Source: Typhlomys cinereus (taxonomy: Eukaryota; Chordata; Mammalia; Rodentia; Platacanthomyidae). From it: a DNA stretch of 64,000 nucleotides. Under the pieces are notes generated by a model. The model was not told where the DNA came from and did no database searches. It saw nothing but the letters and a program-made list of their open reading frames with translations. Below are positions 23,125-36,500 of this stretch, piece after piece. The stretch is taken from assembly GCA_023101885.1 (NCBI GenBank), contig JALPQD010000138.1, positions 496,001 through 560,000 of the forward strand, in the 5' to 3' direction. Numbering within the stretch: the stretch's first letter is position 1; each line of letters opens with the position of its first letter. The position numbers were made by a program, and so were the translations under genes.

Positions 23125-25529
23125 GTGAGGGCGGGTCGACCGCCGGGAAGGACGCGGGTCCGGATGTGCGGGCGCGGGAACCGAGGGCGGAAGGTGGGCG
23201 GCCCGGGAGGTCAGGCTTGGGGGCTTCGTTGGGGACACGGATGCGGGAATAGAGGTCGGGGTGGGGGGTTTCTTGGGGACACGGTGCTGGGAGAGGGATC
23301 GGGGTGGGTTGTTTCTTGGGGACCGGTGTGTGGGGAGAGCGGTGGGGGCGAGTGCTCGTGGGGACCACCGGGATGCACGGTGAGGGAGAGGAAAGCGCCT
23401 CGGCCGTGCGACCGCCGCGCTGGGGCCGGAGGCGCGGGCCTGGGTGGAGGAGCTGCCGAGCGGCCGGCGGCTGTGGACGCGGGCGGGAGGACGGCGCGCG
23501 AGGACGGGGCGCCCACCCCGTCGGGAGGGCGCCTCTCAGCCCCTCCTCCCATTTGTGGACGGAGGTCTTCGCCCCGGCAGCGCTGCCCCTTTCTGCGGAA
23601 ATCTTCTTTCGGAGCCCTGGGTGTGTTTGCAAAACTCCCGGAGCGGGCTCGAGGCGCTCGGCGTCCGCGAGCTGCCGTGGTTAGTAGGGGACGGGCGCGC
23701 AGCCCACGCGTGCACTTCGTGGCCACGTCATGATCTTGCAGGTGTTGCCTGCGTCTTCAGTTGCTTTTGCCGAAGTGATGTGTTAACAGCAGCGGTCTGC
23801 GCTTAATCCCCAGCAGCTCTTTATGCAGAAGCAGCTTCTTGAAAGAGTGGTTTCCTAAAATTCATGTATTCGTGTTACTGGGTCGCTGTAACATGGTTTT
23901 AAGATTTTTGTTACTTTTTTCATGCTTTTTATTAATAAACTTTATTTGACAATTTCATCCATGTATGTACAGTCATGACATCCATCTCCTGTTCCTCTCT
24001 TCTCTCCTCCCCGCAGCCTCTCCCGCCTCTTGCTACAAATCTCTGCCTTCTTCCTGCCTTGTGTTTTGTGTCCCACTCAGTTTCTTTAGGCTCATCTGAG
24101 TGTTCATGGGTTTTGGAACTTTCCACTGGAGCCCGGAGTGAGGAGTTTTTATTACTTTTTAATGTCGTGGGAAAGGGAGGCTTGTGTTGCACCCAAGGTT
24201 GCTACTTGCCTGGACCTAACCTACCTGCCCTTCCACCAGTTTCATTAACAACGTGTACCTTTAGGAATTTAGGAATTACTTTCTTGAGGCTGGCAAGATA
24301 GCCTGCTGGCAGACCTAGCAACCTGAGTTCAATCCCCTGAAACCCATATAGAAGGAAAGGTGTGTGGACCTTTCCACTATAAATGAATAAAATACTAAAA
24401 TTCACTTTCTTTGACTAAAATTGACTTTCTTTTATTTTGTTTATATTGCTATTTCTGCTATTTTCCAGTTTCCATCTCAAATGTAGACTTCTGAATAAAA
24501 AATATCTGGTATCCAACTTTTTTTTCTGAGAGGTGGTCTTTCTTCTGTGACTGTTGCAGTGTTACCTTTCAACCCTGTTTTTTGGTTAATTTAGAGAATA
24601 GAATTTTTCCTGTCTCCAGGGAATTTGTTTGTGGTCAAGCATAATTTACTTACTGTAGAATATTCAAGAATTTATTAAGTTGATTTGAATTAAAGAAGAT
24701 AAACTCAAATTATTTTAGAGTTGTAAGATTAGACTGTAAGATTTTATAGACAAGATAAAAATTAGTAAGTTGATTGAAGCATATGGATTATGGATTTAAT
24801 TTATCTAATTACAGCTGGAATATGATTAAAATTAGTGGACACAGTCTGACATAGATTGTTGTGTAACTTGACACTATGTTTCTCCTTTCCAATATCAGTA
24901 AAATCTTGAGTACTGCTGGAATTTGGTAATTGTGTCTTCTTATACTTTGATAATGTGTGGGCCCTTTAGAATGGGAGTATTTCAAACATATATTCATTTT
25001 ATTTAATTTCTTAGAGAACAGACATGTATTTCAGAGGACAACTTTCCAAAGTAGTTCTTTGCTTCCACTCTGAGGGCCTTTGGAAATTGAACTCAGCTCT
25101 CCACATTTGAACAGAAGGACCTTTATCCACTGAGCATCTTGTCAGGCTGAAATGTTGTCTTTGAAAGAAATGCATGGGTTGGAGGGCAGATGAATGACCA
25201 TGTAAGCTTATTCAAGTCCATCATGGGAAATCCCCATACTCATCTCATGCTGTCATTTCTGTCTTACAGGGTGAAGTGTGCAGTATGATCAGCAAGAAGT
25301 ACAGTGAATTCCTGCCTAGCATGCAGAGTGCACAGAACCTGGTCACGCAGGTGGATAAGCTGTCTACTGACATTGACCTGCTGAAATCCAGGATAGAGAG
25401 TGAGGTGAGAGAAGTTTGTTATGCTGAGCAAATGTTTTGGGGAGTCATGTCAGTTTCTTGACTCTAAGAACAACTCAGTTCTGTACAACTTCTTTTTAAA
25501 TTTTTTAATTATTATTTATTCAATTGTGC

Positions 25530-25584
<55 letters not shown>

Positions 25585-28500
25585 ACCACGGGTGAATTTG
25601 GGAACCACCATGGACCGCCTCCACCTCCTCCTTGTTTACTCTGCCCCGGGATTCACAGGCTCCGCCTGCCTCTGCTTGCGCCCAGCATCTATATGTGGGG
25701 TCTAGGAACCAAACTCAGGACCTTCCGCCTGCAAGGCAGAGGCTTAACCCCTGAGCCACCTCTCCAGCCCCAGTTCTGTACACCTGCTTGAGACTTGGCT
25801 GTCTTTGTTTCTTTTTCTGTTGCTATGACAAAATACTCTGATGAAAACAAATTTAGAGAGAAAGGGTTTCGTCCTACTCACAGTCCATCATGATGGGGAA
25901 GTCAAGGCAGAAGAATCTCTTTATATTTATCTAATTCCCACAAGACACAAGATGGTGTTTGTCATTACTGAATAAGACATTTTATTTCAAAGTATGAGTT
26001 TCATGCCAGATGTAGGTGAGTATAAAATACTCTGAAAGGGACAGAGAGATGCCTCAGGGGTGAAGTCTCTGACTCACAAGCAAAAAGTCCTGAGTTCAGA
26101 TCCTGGATCCCATGTAAAAATGCCAGGAGGACACGGCAGCGACCTGTACTGGTCCTGGAAGGCAGAACCTAGAAAACTCAAGAGCAAAACATAGGAAGTA
26201 GAAGCAATCCAGGATAATTCCCAAAGTCACCCTTGGGCCTCCATAGGCACATACAGTGCCCTTTGATATACCCCCCCAGACACACACACAGACACACACG
26301 ATAAAATAAAATAACATGACATGATACTAAATAAGAGTAATCCAGTTGCAGAGGAGCTGTAGCTAAGGATGACTCCCTATAGAAAATTGTAGCACTGAGA
26401 CCTGAGTGTTAGATAGCTAAGTGACAGGCGAGAAGTTTTGAGTAGGTATAAGGAATAGCATTCCAGAGGCATGTGAATAATGGAGATATGTAAGTATTTC
26501 TTTTGACTGATGTTTATGGATTCACTGGGAAAGGGCATGAGATTAAGAATTTTTTTGTCTTATAGATGGGGAGCTTTTAACATGTTCAGTTTGGATGGGA
26601 TACATTTGTAGTTATCAATCACTGTATATTTCATGAGTGAATGAGGTAGGGAGAGGTGACACAGATAGAAGAGAGAGGAAAATCAATGGTGCATAGTCCA
26701 TGAAAGAGTGGAATAGAATGGGAAATGGATCCTACCTCAACATTAAAAAAAAAAAAAAACCCACAAAAGCTAATAGTTAAAACTATCCAACTGCAAAATG
26801 AGTTATCACTTGACAGTGGGAATACATTTAATAATCCAAGTGGATGAACTGTCTGAAAAGTAACTGCTTATGTTAACACTGGAGGTGACTACAGGTTGAT
26901 GGGAGTGGATATTCTTGCAGAGTGTAATTAAGCCTTTGACCAAGCAGACCTCAACGATCTCTCCTATGACCTTCTTTGTTTTCTCTTCTCATTTGAACTA
27001 GCATTTAGATTGCACTCTGACTTACACTATTCTACTAAAGCATGTTAATAAGTTATCAATGTTTTATTTCTTAGCATGGTGTGGTTTAAATGTACTGCTT
27101 TTGATGTATAAAACAGGTCCGCCGGGATCTTCATGTATCCACTGCGGAATTTACAGATTTGAAACAGCAGCTGGAAAGAGACTCTGTGATCCTGAATTTG
27201 CTCAAACAACTGCAAGAGGTTAGTAATTCACTCGGCTGGAACTTCGTGTTCCAACAGTGAGACAGTTAATTCTTCTTCAGTTGGTCTTAAGACTATGTTC
27301 CTCTGACAAGATGGTTTCTTCACATTTTAACAGCAGACAGATTGGAAATAATAAGTCAGAGAAAGGAAACTGCCTAATGATTGGAAGCTTATCTCTTTCA
27401 GTTTTCAACTGCCATTGAAGAATATAATAGTGCGCTGGTAGAGAGGAAGTACATTGCTGCTGCCCAGCATCTGGAAGAGGTATAAACTCTTTGAAGCACG
27501 ACCAATTAGTGCTGTTCTTGCTTTTGATACATTTCATGTTCCTTTTGTCCGTCATCATTATCAAAGTGTATTTCAGTTTTGCGAATCCAGATGAAGTGTC
27601 TAAGAATGATTCCATTTCACTTCCAGGCACAGAAATGCTTGAAGCTGTTAAAATCCAGAAAATGCTTTGATGTAAAATTGTTGAAATCCCTCAGCATGGA
27701 GCTCACGATACAGAAACAGAACATACTTTACCATCTTGGGGAAGAGTGGCGGAAGTTAATTGTGTGGAAGTTTCCGCCATCAAAAGGTGCTGCCGACCTC
27801 AGGTGGACTGCTTTGCTTAATCTGCTGGAACCATTTTGGCCTCTGAATAGGTTCTAAGTATTGTGTGCTTGCACATGAGACAGGGGCTGGAAAGGTGGCT
27901 CAGTGGGTAAAAGCTTGCCGTGCAAGGAGGCAGACCCAAGTTCAGATCCCTGGCATCCATCTAAAAGCTGGGAACTGCGTTGTGCAGCCGGCGCCCTTAT
28001 GCTGAGGGGTGGGTGGAGATAGACATGTCCTAGATCTTGACGCTCAGTTGTGGAACTCCAGCTTCGGTGAGACCCTGTCTCACCAAACAAGGTGGAGAGC
28101 AATAGAGGAAGAGACCTGACATCACCCTCTGCGCTCCACATGTGTGTGTTAATTTGTTAATTCATTTCCTAATCTCCACACTACCCTGCTTACTGAGAGC
28201 CACGTTTGGTTGTTTGCTTTAGAGTGTATATAGAAGGGACATGCTAGTATACCTGGTGTATTTTGTAGTGTTGGATTTTGAAGTTACTGTATTTCAAGGT
28301 AACTCACAGTCTCCTGCTATTTTATTTTCTATATCCAATTTTGCTCTCCAAATGGTTATGTGTATATATATCAGCTATTTTAAAAGAAGTAGTATTAAAA
28401 ATGTTTACAACTTAAGAGAAGGCCAAGGCGTGGAACTCTGTTGTAGCACAGTCTACCTATTAAACCTATCGAACCTGTTGGGCAGGCTATTCTTGTCATA

Positions 28501-30512
28501 TAGAAAAAGAGCACAGAGAGCTGGGGAGATGCACAGGGATTCAAGCCTTTGCCTCACAAGCAGAAGGACCTGAATTCAGATCCCCAGGTCCCACATAAAG
28601 ATGTTGGCAGATACCCAGTGACCTGTAATTCCTGCTGTGGGATGATGAATCTCCAGAGCAAAGCAAGAAGGAGGTAGTGCAATCCAGGGTGATTCCCAGT
28701 GTCACCCTTGGGCCTCCACAGACACTCAAGTGCCCTCTTGTACATACACACAGAGGCCAATGAAACTTGGAGCTCACATCCCAGTCCTTGTTTCTGGTCA
28801 GTCATCCTGTACATTTAGTCAACATTTCTTTCAGGCACAATTGGCTTTTTTTCACATAATTTGATTCTTTGCACCTGCCAGTCGTTTCCTGCCATGAATG
28901 GATGTAAAGGCTGTGTGTGCTAGACTTGATCTTTGGTTGCATTAGAAATGTGGTATCATGAAACTGTTTAGGAATCTTGTCAAGAACTGGTTCTGATGAA
29001 CAGAAGCGGGGTCCTCTTGAATTGCTGAGACAGCTGATATCCCCCCTCTTTCTGTAGATACCAACAGTTTAGACTCTTACCTGCAATCAGAACTTCATTT
29101 GTGCACTGAACTATCCCAGAAAGAGGAGACGACTCCTGCGCCGCCCATCAGCTCCGTCCTCTTGGCATTTTCTATTCTTGGAGAACTGCACACCAAGCTC
29201 AGATCCTTTGGTAAAGCATGTGGCTTTGTTTCATTCCCGTGAAGTCTCAGGGGACTCAGTGTCAGAGACATGGAAGACAGTAAAACATTCTGTGGAGAGT
29301 TGTAATGACACTTGGCTTTGTGAATCATCAAAGGGAGTTGTTCCAAATATCCTGTTCATTATGGCTGAGAGCTTTATGCTTTAAAACCTAGTTCTTAATT
29401 TATTTTTTAAATAATTTTTATTTTTTATTTTATTATTTATTATCTATTATTTTTATTTTTAAAATAGATTTTAAAATTATTTTTTAATAACTTAAAATCT
29501 ATAGGCAGAGAACTGTCACTCAGAAAACCTGTGGTATCTAGTGCCGTGACATATTTTGGCATGTTTTACTTTTATTCTTTAGAAGTTTCGTCTAGTGATT
29601 TTTTTTTCCAATTTGAGTCAGGGTCGCACTGTGTGTTTTGTAGTGATTTGTGATGCACATTTATGATTTTTCCCCAGGTCAGATGCTGCTGAAGTACATC
29701 CTTAAGCCCCTGGCGTCTTGCCCGTCTCTCCAGGTTGTGGTAGAAAACCAGGCTCATGCAGTCGTTGTTCGCTTCCAGTCTCTGACCACTGACTTGGAAT
29801 ACCCATCGCCACCTGAAGTGTTTGCAAAGATTCGAATGGTACTGGAAGTGCTCCAGAAGCATCTTCTAGGTGTGTATTCCCTGTGTGTGGAGTGATACAT
29901 AACCGAGGGTAGCATTGCTTTAAAGTAAAATCGCCCATACTGTGAGTGCAGTGGGAGGGAGAAGAGGTTATGCTGTAGGAGCAAAGGGTTAACTTCTTTC
30001 TTGTCTGCTTCCCTTTCTTTACTGCCCTGGATTGGCAAGTCAGGTTACAATACACCACACATTCTGTGTTCATGATGTTTTGGTTGGATTCTAGGCAGTA
30101 TTTCTCTCCTTGGAGTTATGGCAATATATTTGAGGAGTTGCTTGAACAATAGAAGGAGAAACAACCAAGTACTGTTTTATATATTGCAATGATCTAAACA
30201 CACTAGGTTTAACATAGGAAATGTGTTGCACTTTAACTTGGTTAATCAGTCAGATTAAAAACTTCCTGCTGCTGTTCCACTATATATCAGTTTTTTAAAA
30301 ACTGATAAACGGGGCTGGAGAGGTGGCTCAGAGGTTAAGCCTCCGCCTTGCAGGCGGAAGGTCCTGAGTTCGGATCCCAGATCCCACGTATAGACGCCAG
30401 GCGGAAGCGGGGGCGGCCTGCGTTTCCGGTCCTGGTAGGGCGGAGCCTGTGAATCCCGGCGCAGAAGGAGGTGGAGGCGTCCACGGTGGTTCCCGAATTC
30501 GTCCGTGGTTCT

Positions 30513-30545
<33 letters not shown>

Positions 30546-33500
30546 CGCGCGCGTGCACATACATACGCACATACCCACAATTGAATAAATAAAAAAAAAA
30601 GAAAGAAATTAAAAAAAAAACAAAAAACTGATAAACATAGGCACTTGCCCCTCATGGCACTCCACCTCTGGAGTCCATGAGTTCTTTTCCAGCTGCCTGT
30701 CCCACGTAGATTCCATGTCTGGAGTCCATGAGCTCTGTTCTTTCTCTCCTCTAATAAACATTTATCTTAATCCTCAAAAAATTGATAAACATTTCTTCTG
30801 GTGCTTTTAGTACTATTCTTTTCAGTCTCTTTGACTTAGCTTCTTTTTGCTTTTCTCAGTAGTCTTTATGGAGTGGGTCCAGCCAGCATTCTTGCTCTGG
30901 AGAAATTCAAACACATAAAACCCAAACCTGTTATTACTTGTGGACCATCCTAACAATCATATATTTTTTCATTATTTATAAATAATTCATATATAAAACT
31001 AAGAACTCTTTGTGCAGCTTTGACAGGAGCAGAAATCCTAAGACGTGCATGAGGTACAGAAAATCTGAAATAGTTGTTTTCTTTGAAATAAGGTCCTTTA
31101 TTATGTAGTCCAGGTTGGTCTAGAATTTACTTTGTAGCATGGTGAGCCTTGATGATTCAGCTTCCAAGTGAATTATGGGTGTGCCACAGTTAGGCACAGG
31201 TGTCAACTTGAAAGTTGAGGGTTGAGCTCTGGGCACATTTGTAGAGAATTAATGGGTGAGTTGGCCCAGAGCAAACCTGTAAGAGATGAATGGTCCAGCC
31301 CATGGTGGGTGGGACTAGGCCCTGAAATAAAACAGAGAGCTGATTGAGAAAGTCGGCATCCTTGTATACACTTGGCCAGGCATGCTGGTCTGGCAAGTAA
31401 GGATCATCCCTCTCTCAGCCATTATGTGATAGTGGTATGGCCAGTTCCCTGGTCCTGGTGTTGGTGCGTGCTCTCCTGTCAAGCTGGACTAAGAACTGCA
31501 ACCAATAATTGCAAGAAAATAAATCCCTTGTTCCCTTAAAGCTATTAGGTGGTGATTTATCATCAACCATGCAGGCGAACACCTAGCTTGCAAAGTACTT
31601 TTTATGAGTATGCAGTACTTTGCCCGGTTTGAAAAGTACTTTTTCTTATTTCTTTTTTTTGAAAAGTTTCTTTTTTTTAAGTTTTTTTAGTTATTCATTT
31701 ATTTATTTATCTATTTATTTATTAAATTGTGTGTTTGTGTGTGTGCGCGTGTGTGTTTATGTATGTGTGTGTTGTGTGTATGTGTGTATGTGTAGAACCA
31801 AGGGTGAATTTGGGAATCGTCGTGGACTGCTTCTACCTCCTCTTTTGCTCTGCCCCTGGACTCACAGGCTCTGCCCACCAGGACCAGAAACACAGGCCGC
31901 CCCGCTCGCCCGGTGTTTGTACGTGGGATCTGGGATCCGAACTCAGGACCCTCTGCCTGCAAGGCAGAGGCCTAACCCCTGAGCCATCTCTCCAGCCCCA
32001 CTTTTTCTTATTTCTTATTCTTGATTCTTTTTTTAATTTTAATTTAGTGTGCATATGTGCGTGTATGTAAGAAATTCACTCTTTGGTGCAACTCTGAGTA
32101 GCCTGGAAATTTTTGTTCTGCTTTTTTTTTTTTTAATCATTTCTTTTATCATTTTTTAATTTTTTTTTATTATCCATTCAATTGTGCATGTGTGCGTGTG
32201 TGCGCGTGTGTGCATGTATGTGTGTGTGTAGAACCATGGATGAATTTGGGAACCACCATGGACCACCTCCACCTCCGCCTTGTTTACTCTGCCCCGGGAT
32301 TGACAGGCTCTGCCCTACTAGGACCAGAAATGCAGGCCACCCCCGCTTCTGCCCGGCGTCTATACCTGGGGTCTAGGATCCGAACTCAGGACCTTCCGCC
32401 TGCAAGGCAGAGGCTTAACTCCTGAACCACCTCTCCAGCCCCTTGTTCTGCTTTTTAAAACTCTTATTTTCTACTTGTAGCAAGTATTAGTGCTGAAACC
32501 TGCATTTTACTGATGTAATCTTAGTTTAGACACTAGTTGTCTAAAAAACTTTTTAAAAATGTATTGGTATATAAAATTTGCTTTGTTGGTGCTGTACGTC
32601 ACATGGCGGTATTCAGAACAGTCTGGTTCTCATTACTTATGCTAGACTTTCGTTTTCTTTATAGGTTTTTCTGTCTGTTGTCAGTAATACAAATGGCCTT
32701 ACTTGGTTTTGAATGATAGTTTTTTTCTTTCCATTTTTGGTGGTGCTGGAGATTGAAGTCAGGGTGAATGTTGGAATTGCAAGCAGCTACCACTCCTGCC
32801 TGATTTTTGGGGGGGGTGGGGATTCTGGTCCTCACCCTTTTGGGGCCAGGACCTTATCTACTGAGCCTCCTTCTCAGCCCTGAATATATAACTTGAGTGC
32901 TTGTCATATAATCAGATCTGTAGCTTTAACAGTAGATGATTACAGTGCAGTTCATGTAAACCATTACTGCAGAGTGCAGGCACTGATGGTGTGTGCAGGG
33001 TTTGTGAACAGTGGAAACCAGTAACCACTGCATTGTCCTTTCTAGTCTGAGAGGCTGTGGAAGTATCTGTGTTCTTTTCTTTCTCATCACCTTAACATTA
33101 AATAACTTGAAAACTTGGAAACTTAAGACTATGCTGAGACTAGGAAGAATTTTTTTGTTTAAAACCTTTTTCTTTCCAATTCAGATTTGCCCCTTGATGA
33201 TGACCTAGAAAATGAAAAAACATCAAAGATCATGCTGGCCGAGATGCTAGGGTGACCTGGTCTGGGAGGACTTGTCTGAGTGTCTCATCAAAAGCTGCTT
33301 GGTTTATTCCATTCCAACGAACAGCAGCAAACTGCAAGAGTATGAGGAGGTGAGGAGAGAAGTGACAGGCTTCAGGACCTGATTGGTTCTGGTCCTTGTC
33401 TGCCTGCCTGCCTCCTTCCCTCCCTCCCTTTTTGTGAATGTGTGTGCATGCTTGCGTGTGCCTAAAGGTGATACTGGGAATCACCGTCATTGCGTTTCCA

Positions 33501-36500
33501 CCTTACTGTTGTGAGCCTGAGTCTTTAGTTAAATCTAGTGTGTGGCATTAGGGCTAGTATGGCTAGTCAACTCTGGGAATTCCCAGGCTCTGCCTTCCAG
33601 GCCTAGAGTTGTAGGTGAACCACCACACCTGCCAGGCATTTTCATGTGGGATCTGGGATCCGAACTTGGGTCCTTTTGCTTTTGAGGTGAAAGTTTTTAC
33701 CACTGAGCCATCTCCTTAACTCATAGCTTTCGTTATTAAACTGAATCTTTAAGAAAACTGTTAATAAAGACTGGAAACAAATTATCTACAACTTAATTTC
33801 TCTTCTGGCTTCCCCATTTGTGATTGGAGAAGTGTGTTACTTTTAAGTATATATTTTTTATTCCTTTTAGTGTTTATATGAATGCTAAAATATTTCAAGA
33901 ATCATTGCAACTTTACCAGAATCAGGAAATTCTATTGAAAATATTCTTCCTGATGAATTTAGAGGTAGAAGAATGTATAATCTTTTTTTACAGGTACTAT
34001 TATTTATTTGAGAAAGATGGGGAGAGAAGGCGCATATGCACCTACTCCCCCCAAAATAAATAAAATATTAAAGCCCTTAATAATTGGTTTCTCATTGTGT
34101 GATATAAATATCCTTATTCTTTCAGTACACTAGAGTACAAATTCTAACGTTGAAATATATTTGTGGTTCATCTTTTCGTGGATTTACATCCCTAGATTCA
34201 ACCATCTGGAGACTAAAAATATTTGGGGAAAAAATTGCATCCACATGTGTAGAGATTTCTCATGCCCTGAGCAATCTGTAGAGTATTTACATTGTATTAA
34301 GTGTTAGAAGTGATGTAGAAATGACTTAAAAGCGTGGGACTTAAAAGTATGAAGGATCTTTTGCATGCGTACCTGGGATAACTCTATATAATTCTCGCTT
34401 TTCTTACATTTTTTTTCTCTGTCAGATTATACAGTCTACTGAAGAGTTTGAAAAGTCCCTAAAGGAGATGAGATTTTTAAAAGGAGATACAACTGATTTA
34501 CTGAAATATGCTCGGAATGTCAATTCTCATTTTGCTAATAAGAAGTGCCAGGATGTGATTGTGGCAGCCAGAAACCTGATGACCTCTGAAATCCATAACA
34601 CTGTGAAGGTACAGGCTGCGATCACAACACTGTGAAGTACCGACTCTAGTCACAACACTGTGAAGTACAGGCTCTGGTCATAACACTGTGAAGTACAGGC
34701 TGTGATCCCAACACTGAAGTACAGGCTCCGATCACAACACTGTGAAGTACAGATTGTGATCCCAACACTGTGAAGTACAGGCTCTGGTCATAACACTGTG
34801 AAGTACAGGCTCTCGTCATAACACTGTGAAGTACAGGCTCTGGTCCCAACACTGTGAAGTACAGGCTCTGATCACAACACCGTGAAGTACAGGCTCTGGT
34901 CCCAACCCTCTGAAGTACAGGCTCCGATCACAACACTGTGAAGTACAGGCTCTGGTCCCAACACTGTGAAGTACAAGCTCTGGTCCCAACACTGCAGGTA
35001 CAGACTCTGGTCACAATACTGCAGGTACAGGCTCTGATCACAACACTGCAAGTACAGACTGATTATATTGAAACCCAGGTACTTTTCAAGTAGATACTTG
35101 AAAAGGCAGCTATTGCTGAACTTCAGCTCTTGAATTGAGTTTTACTCTCTTATTGCTGTTTTGGATTGGAATTGTTCTTAATCTTCTTTATGTGCCCCAT
35201 TAATGTATCCGTTCCAACAAAAATAGCTAGCTGTTAAAGTGTACAGGCATTAACACGTAGGGTAACTTAAGAGTTTTTCCGAGAGCTGAAGTCTGCTCAG
35301 TGTCAGGAACCGTGCCATGGTTTCTGCTGGATGTACATCGCTTGATTATCTCATTCCTGTTCCCAAAGTCCAGCTCAGTCTGAAAGAACTGACTGCTTTT
35401 TGGGGCCTGCAGAACCTCATACTGCCTGTCACCTCAGTCGAGATCTCAGTATGTGCTTCAGTCACTGCCCTGGGCCGACCCTTGAGTGTTACAGGCTCCC
35501 ACTTGGCTGCATAGCCATCTAATCTCTTGTTCCCTGCAGATAGCCAGTTAGCTCGCTCTGTATAAGGTGCTTCTGGGTTCTTTTGAAAAAACTGACTTCT
35601 TCCTCTCTTCTTTTTTATGCCCTGTCTTTCCTTGATGTAAGCAATATTGATGCTGATCTTATTGCACCTTATTTTCCTCTTCTGAATGTGAGGTGATTGA
35701 GCTAGATGATCTCTGAGCTCACCACTCCAGTAGCTCTGCATTCCAGAAAATGATGTTTTTCCTAAGGCCCTCTAACCTATTTAACTTGCTCTAGTTTGAC
35801 ATTTTTGGTCTGGTCGCAGGGGAGTGTTTGGCAGCATCTCTGATGTCTCCCTTCAGTTAGTTGGATGCCAGTACCGTGTCCTAGTTGTGACAACCTAGAG
35901 ACTCCAACGCTGCTAAATTTTTCTCTGATTGAGAACCATCACCACAGATTCTCTTCCTTGGCATTTAGGCTTGGCATGAGGTGTTCTAAGCTTCCCAACT
36001 TATTAGCATGGGCTCCTTTTTTCTTTCTAAAATTCATTTTCATATTGATCACTTTCTCAGGTCTTCATTCTAAATATCCCTCCATCTATACTCAACGATT
36101 TTCCTAAACAACTTGAAAGTTGTGGGGTTTTTTTTTTTCATTTTGTTTTTACGTTGTGCTTTGGTTGTAAAATAATGCAGTAAAAAGGCATGATTGTGAA
36201 ATATTAATCGAGTAAATTGTTACCAAGATGCCTTATTGCAAACATGCCAGAATAATTTCAAGAGATGTGTGGTTAGTGGCAGGTGGTGCAGTGTTTTTCT
36301 TAAATGACTGCTTTCCTAGTCACAAGATCATAATATTTTCCAGCTGTTCTGAGGGCCCGCAACAGTTGCTTTGGGAAGAGAATTCAGAGATTGTAATTCA
36401 TTTGATATAATTCTACTGTAAGTCTTACAAAGCCCCATGTTCTTCACTTTTGATAAAAATGTCAGTTTTTCAATTCCTGTATTTAGAAATCAAGATACTT

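Noticed and set aside
22687..23733. A 348-codon open frame across the Zw10 promoter, exon 1 and intron 1
   Set aside because: It exists because the CpG island is poor in stops. Only 23020-23124 is coding; the rest is Gly/Arg-rich read-through with other long frames on both strands.
31719..31800. GT/CA tracts as independent regulatory or CRISPR-like arrays
   Set aside because: Each sits at the fixed CA-tract position of a B2-like SINE; there are no spacers, and the sequence is vertebrate.
33253..33255. The in-frame TGA in Zw10 exon 8 as a selenocysteine codon
   Set aside because: The sequence after TGA in that frame does not match ZW10; the match resumes in a shifted frame, so it is an insertion, not recoding.
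34646..34852. A repetitive minus-strand open frame in Zw10 intron 9
   Set aside because: It is translation of the 28 bp minisatellite; its periodic residues reflect the DNA repeat.
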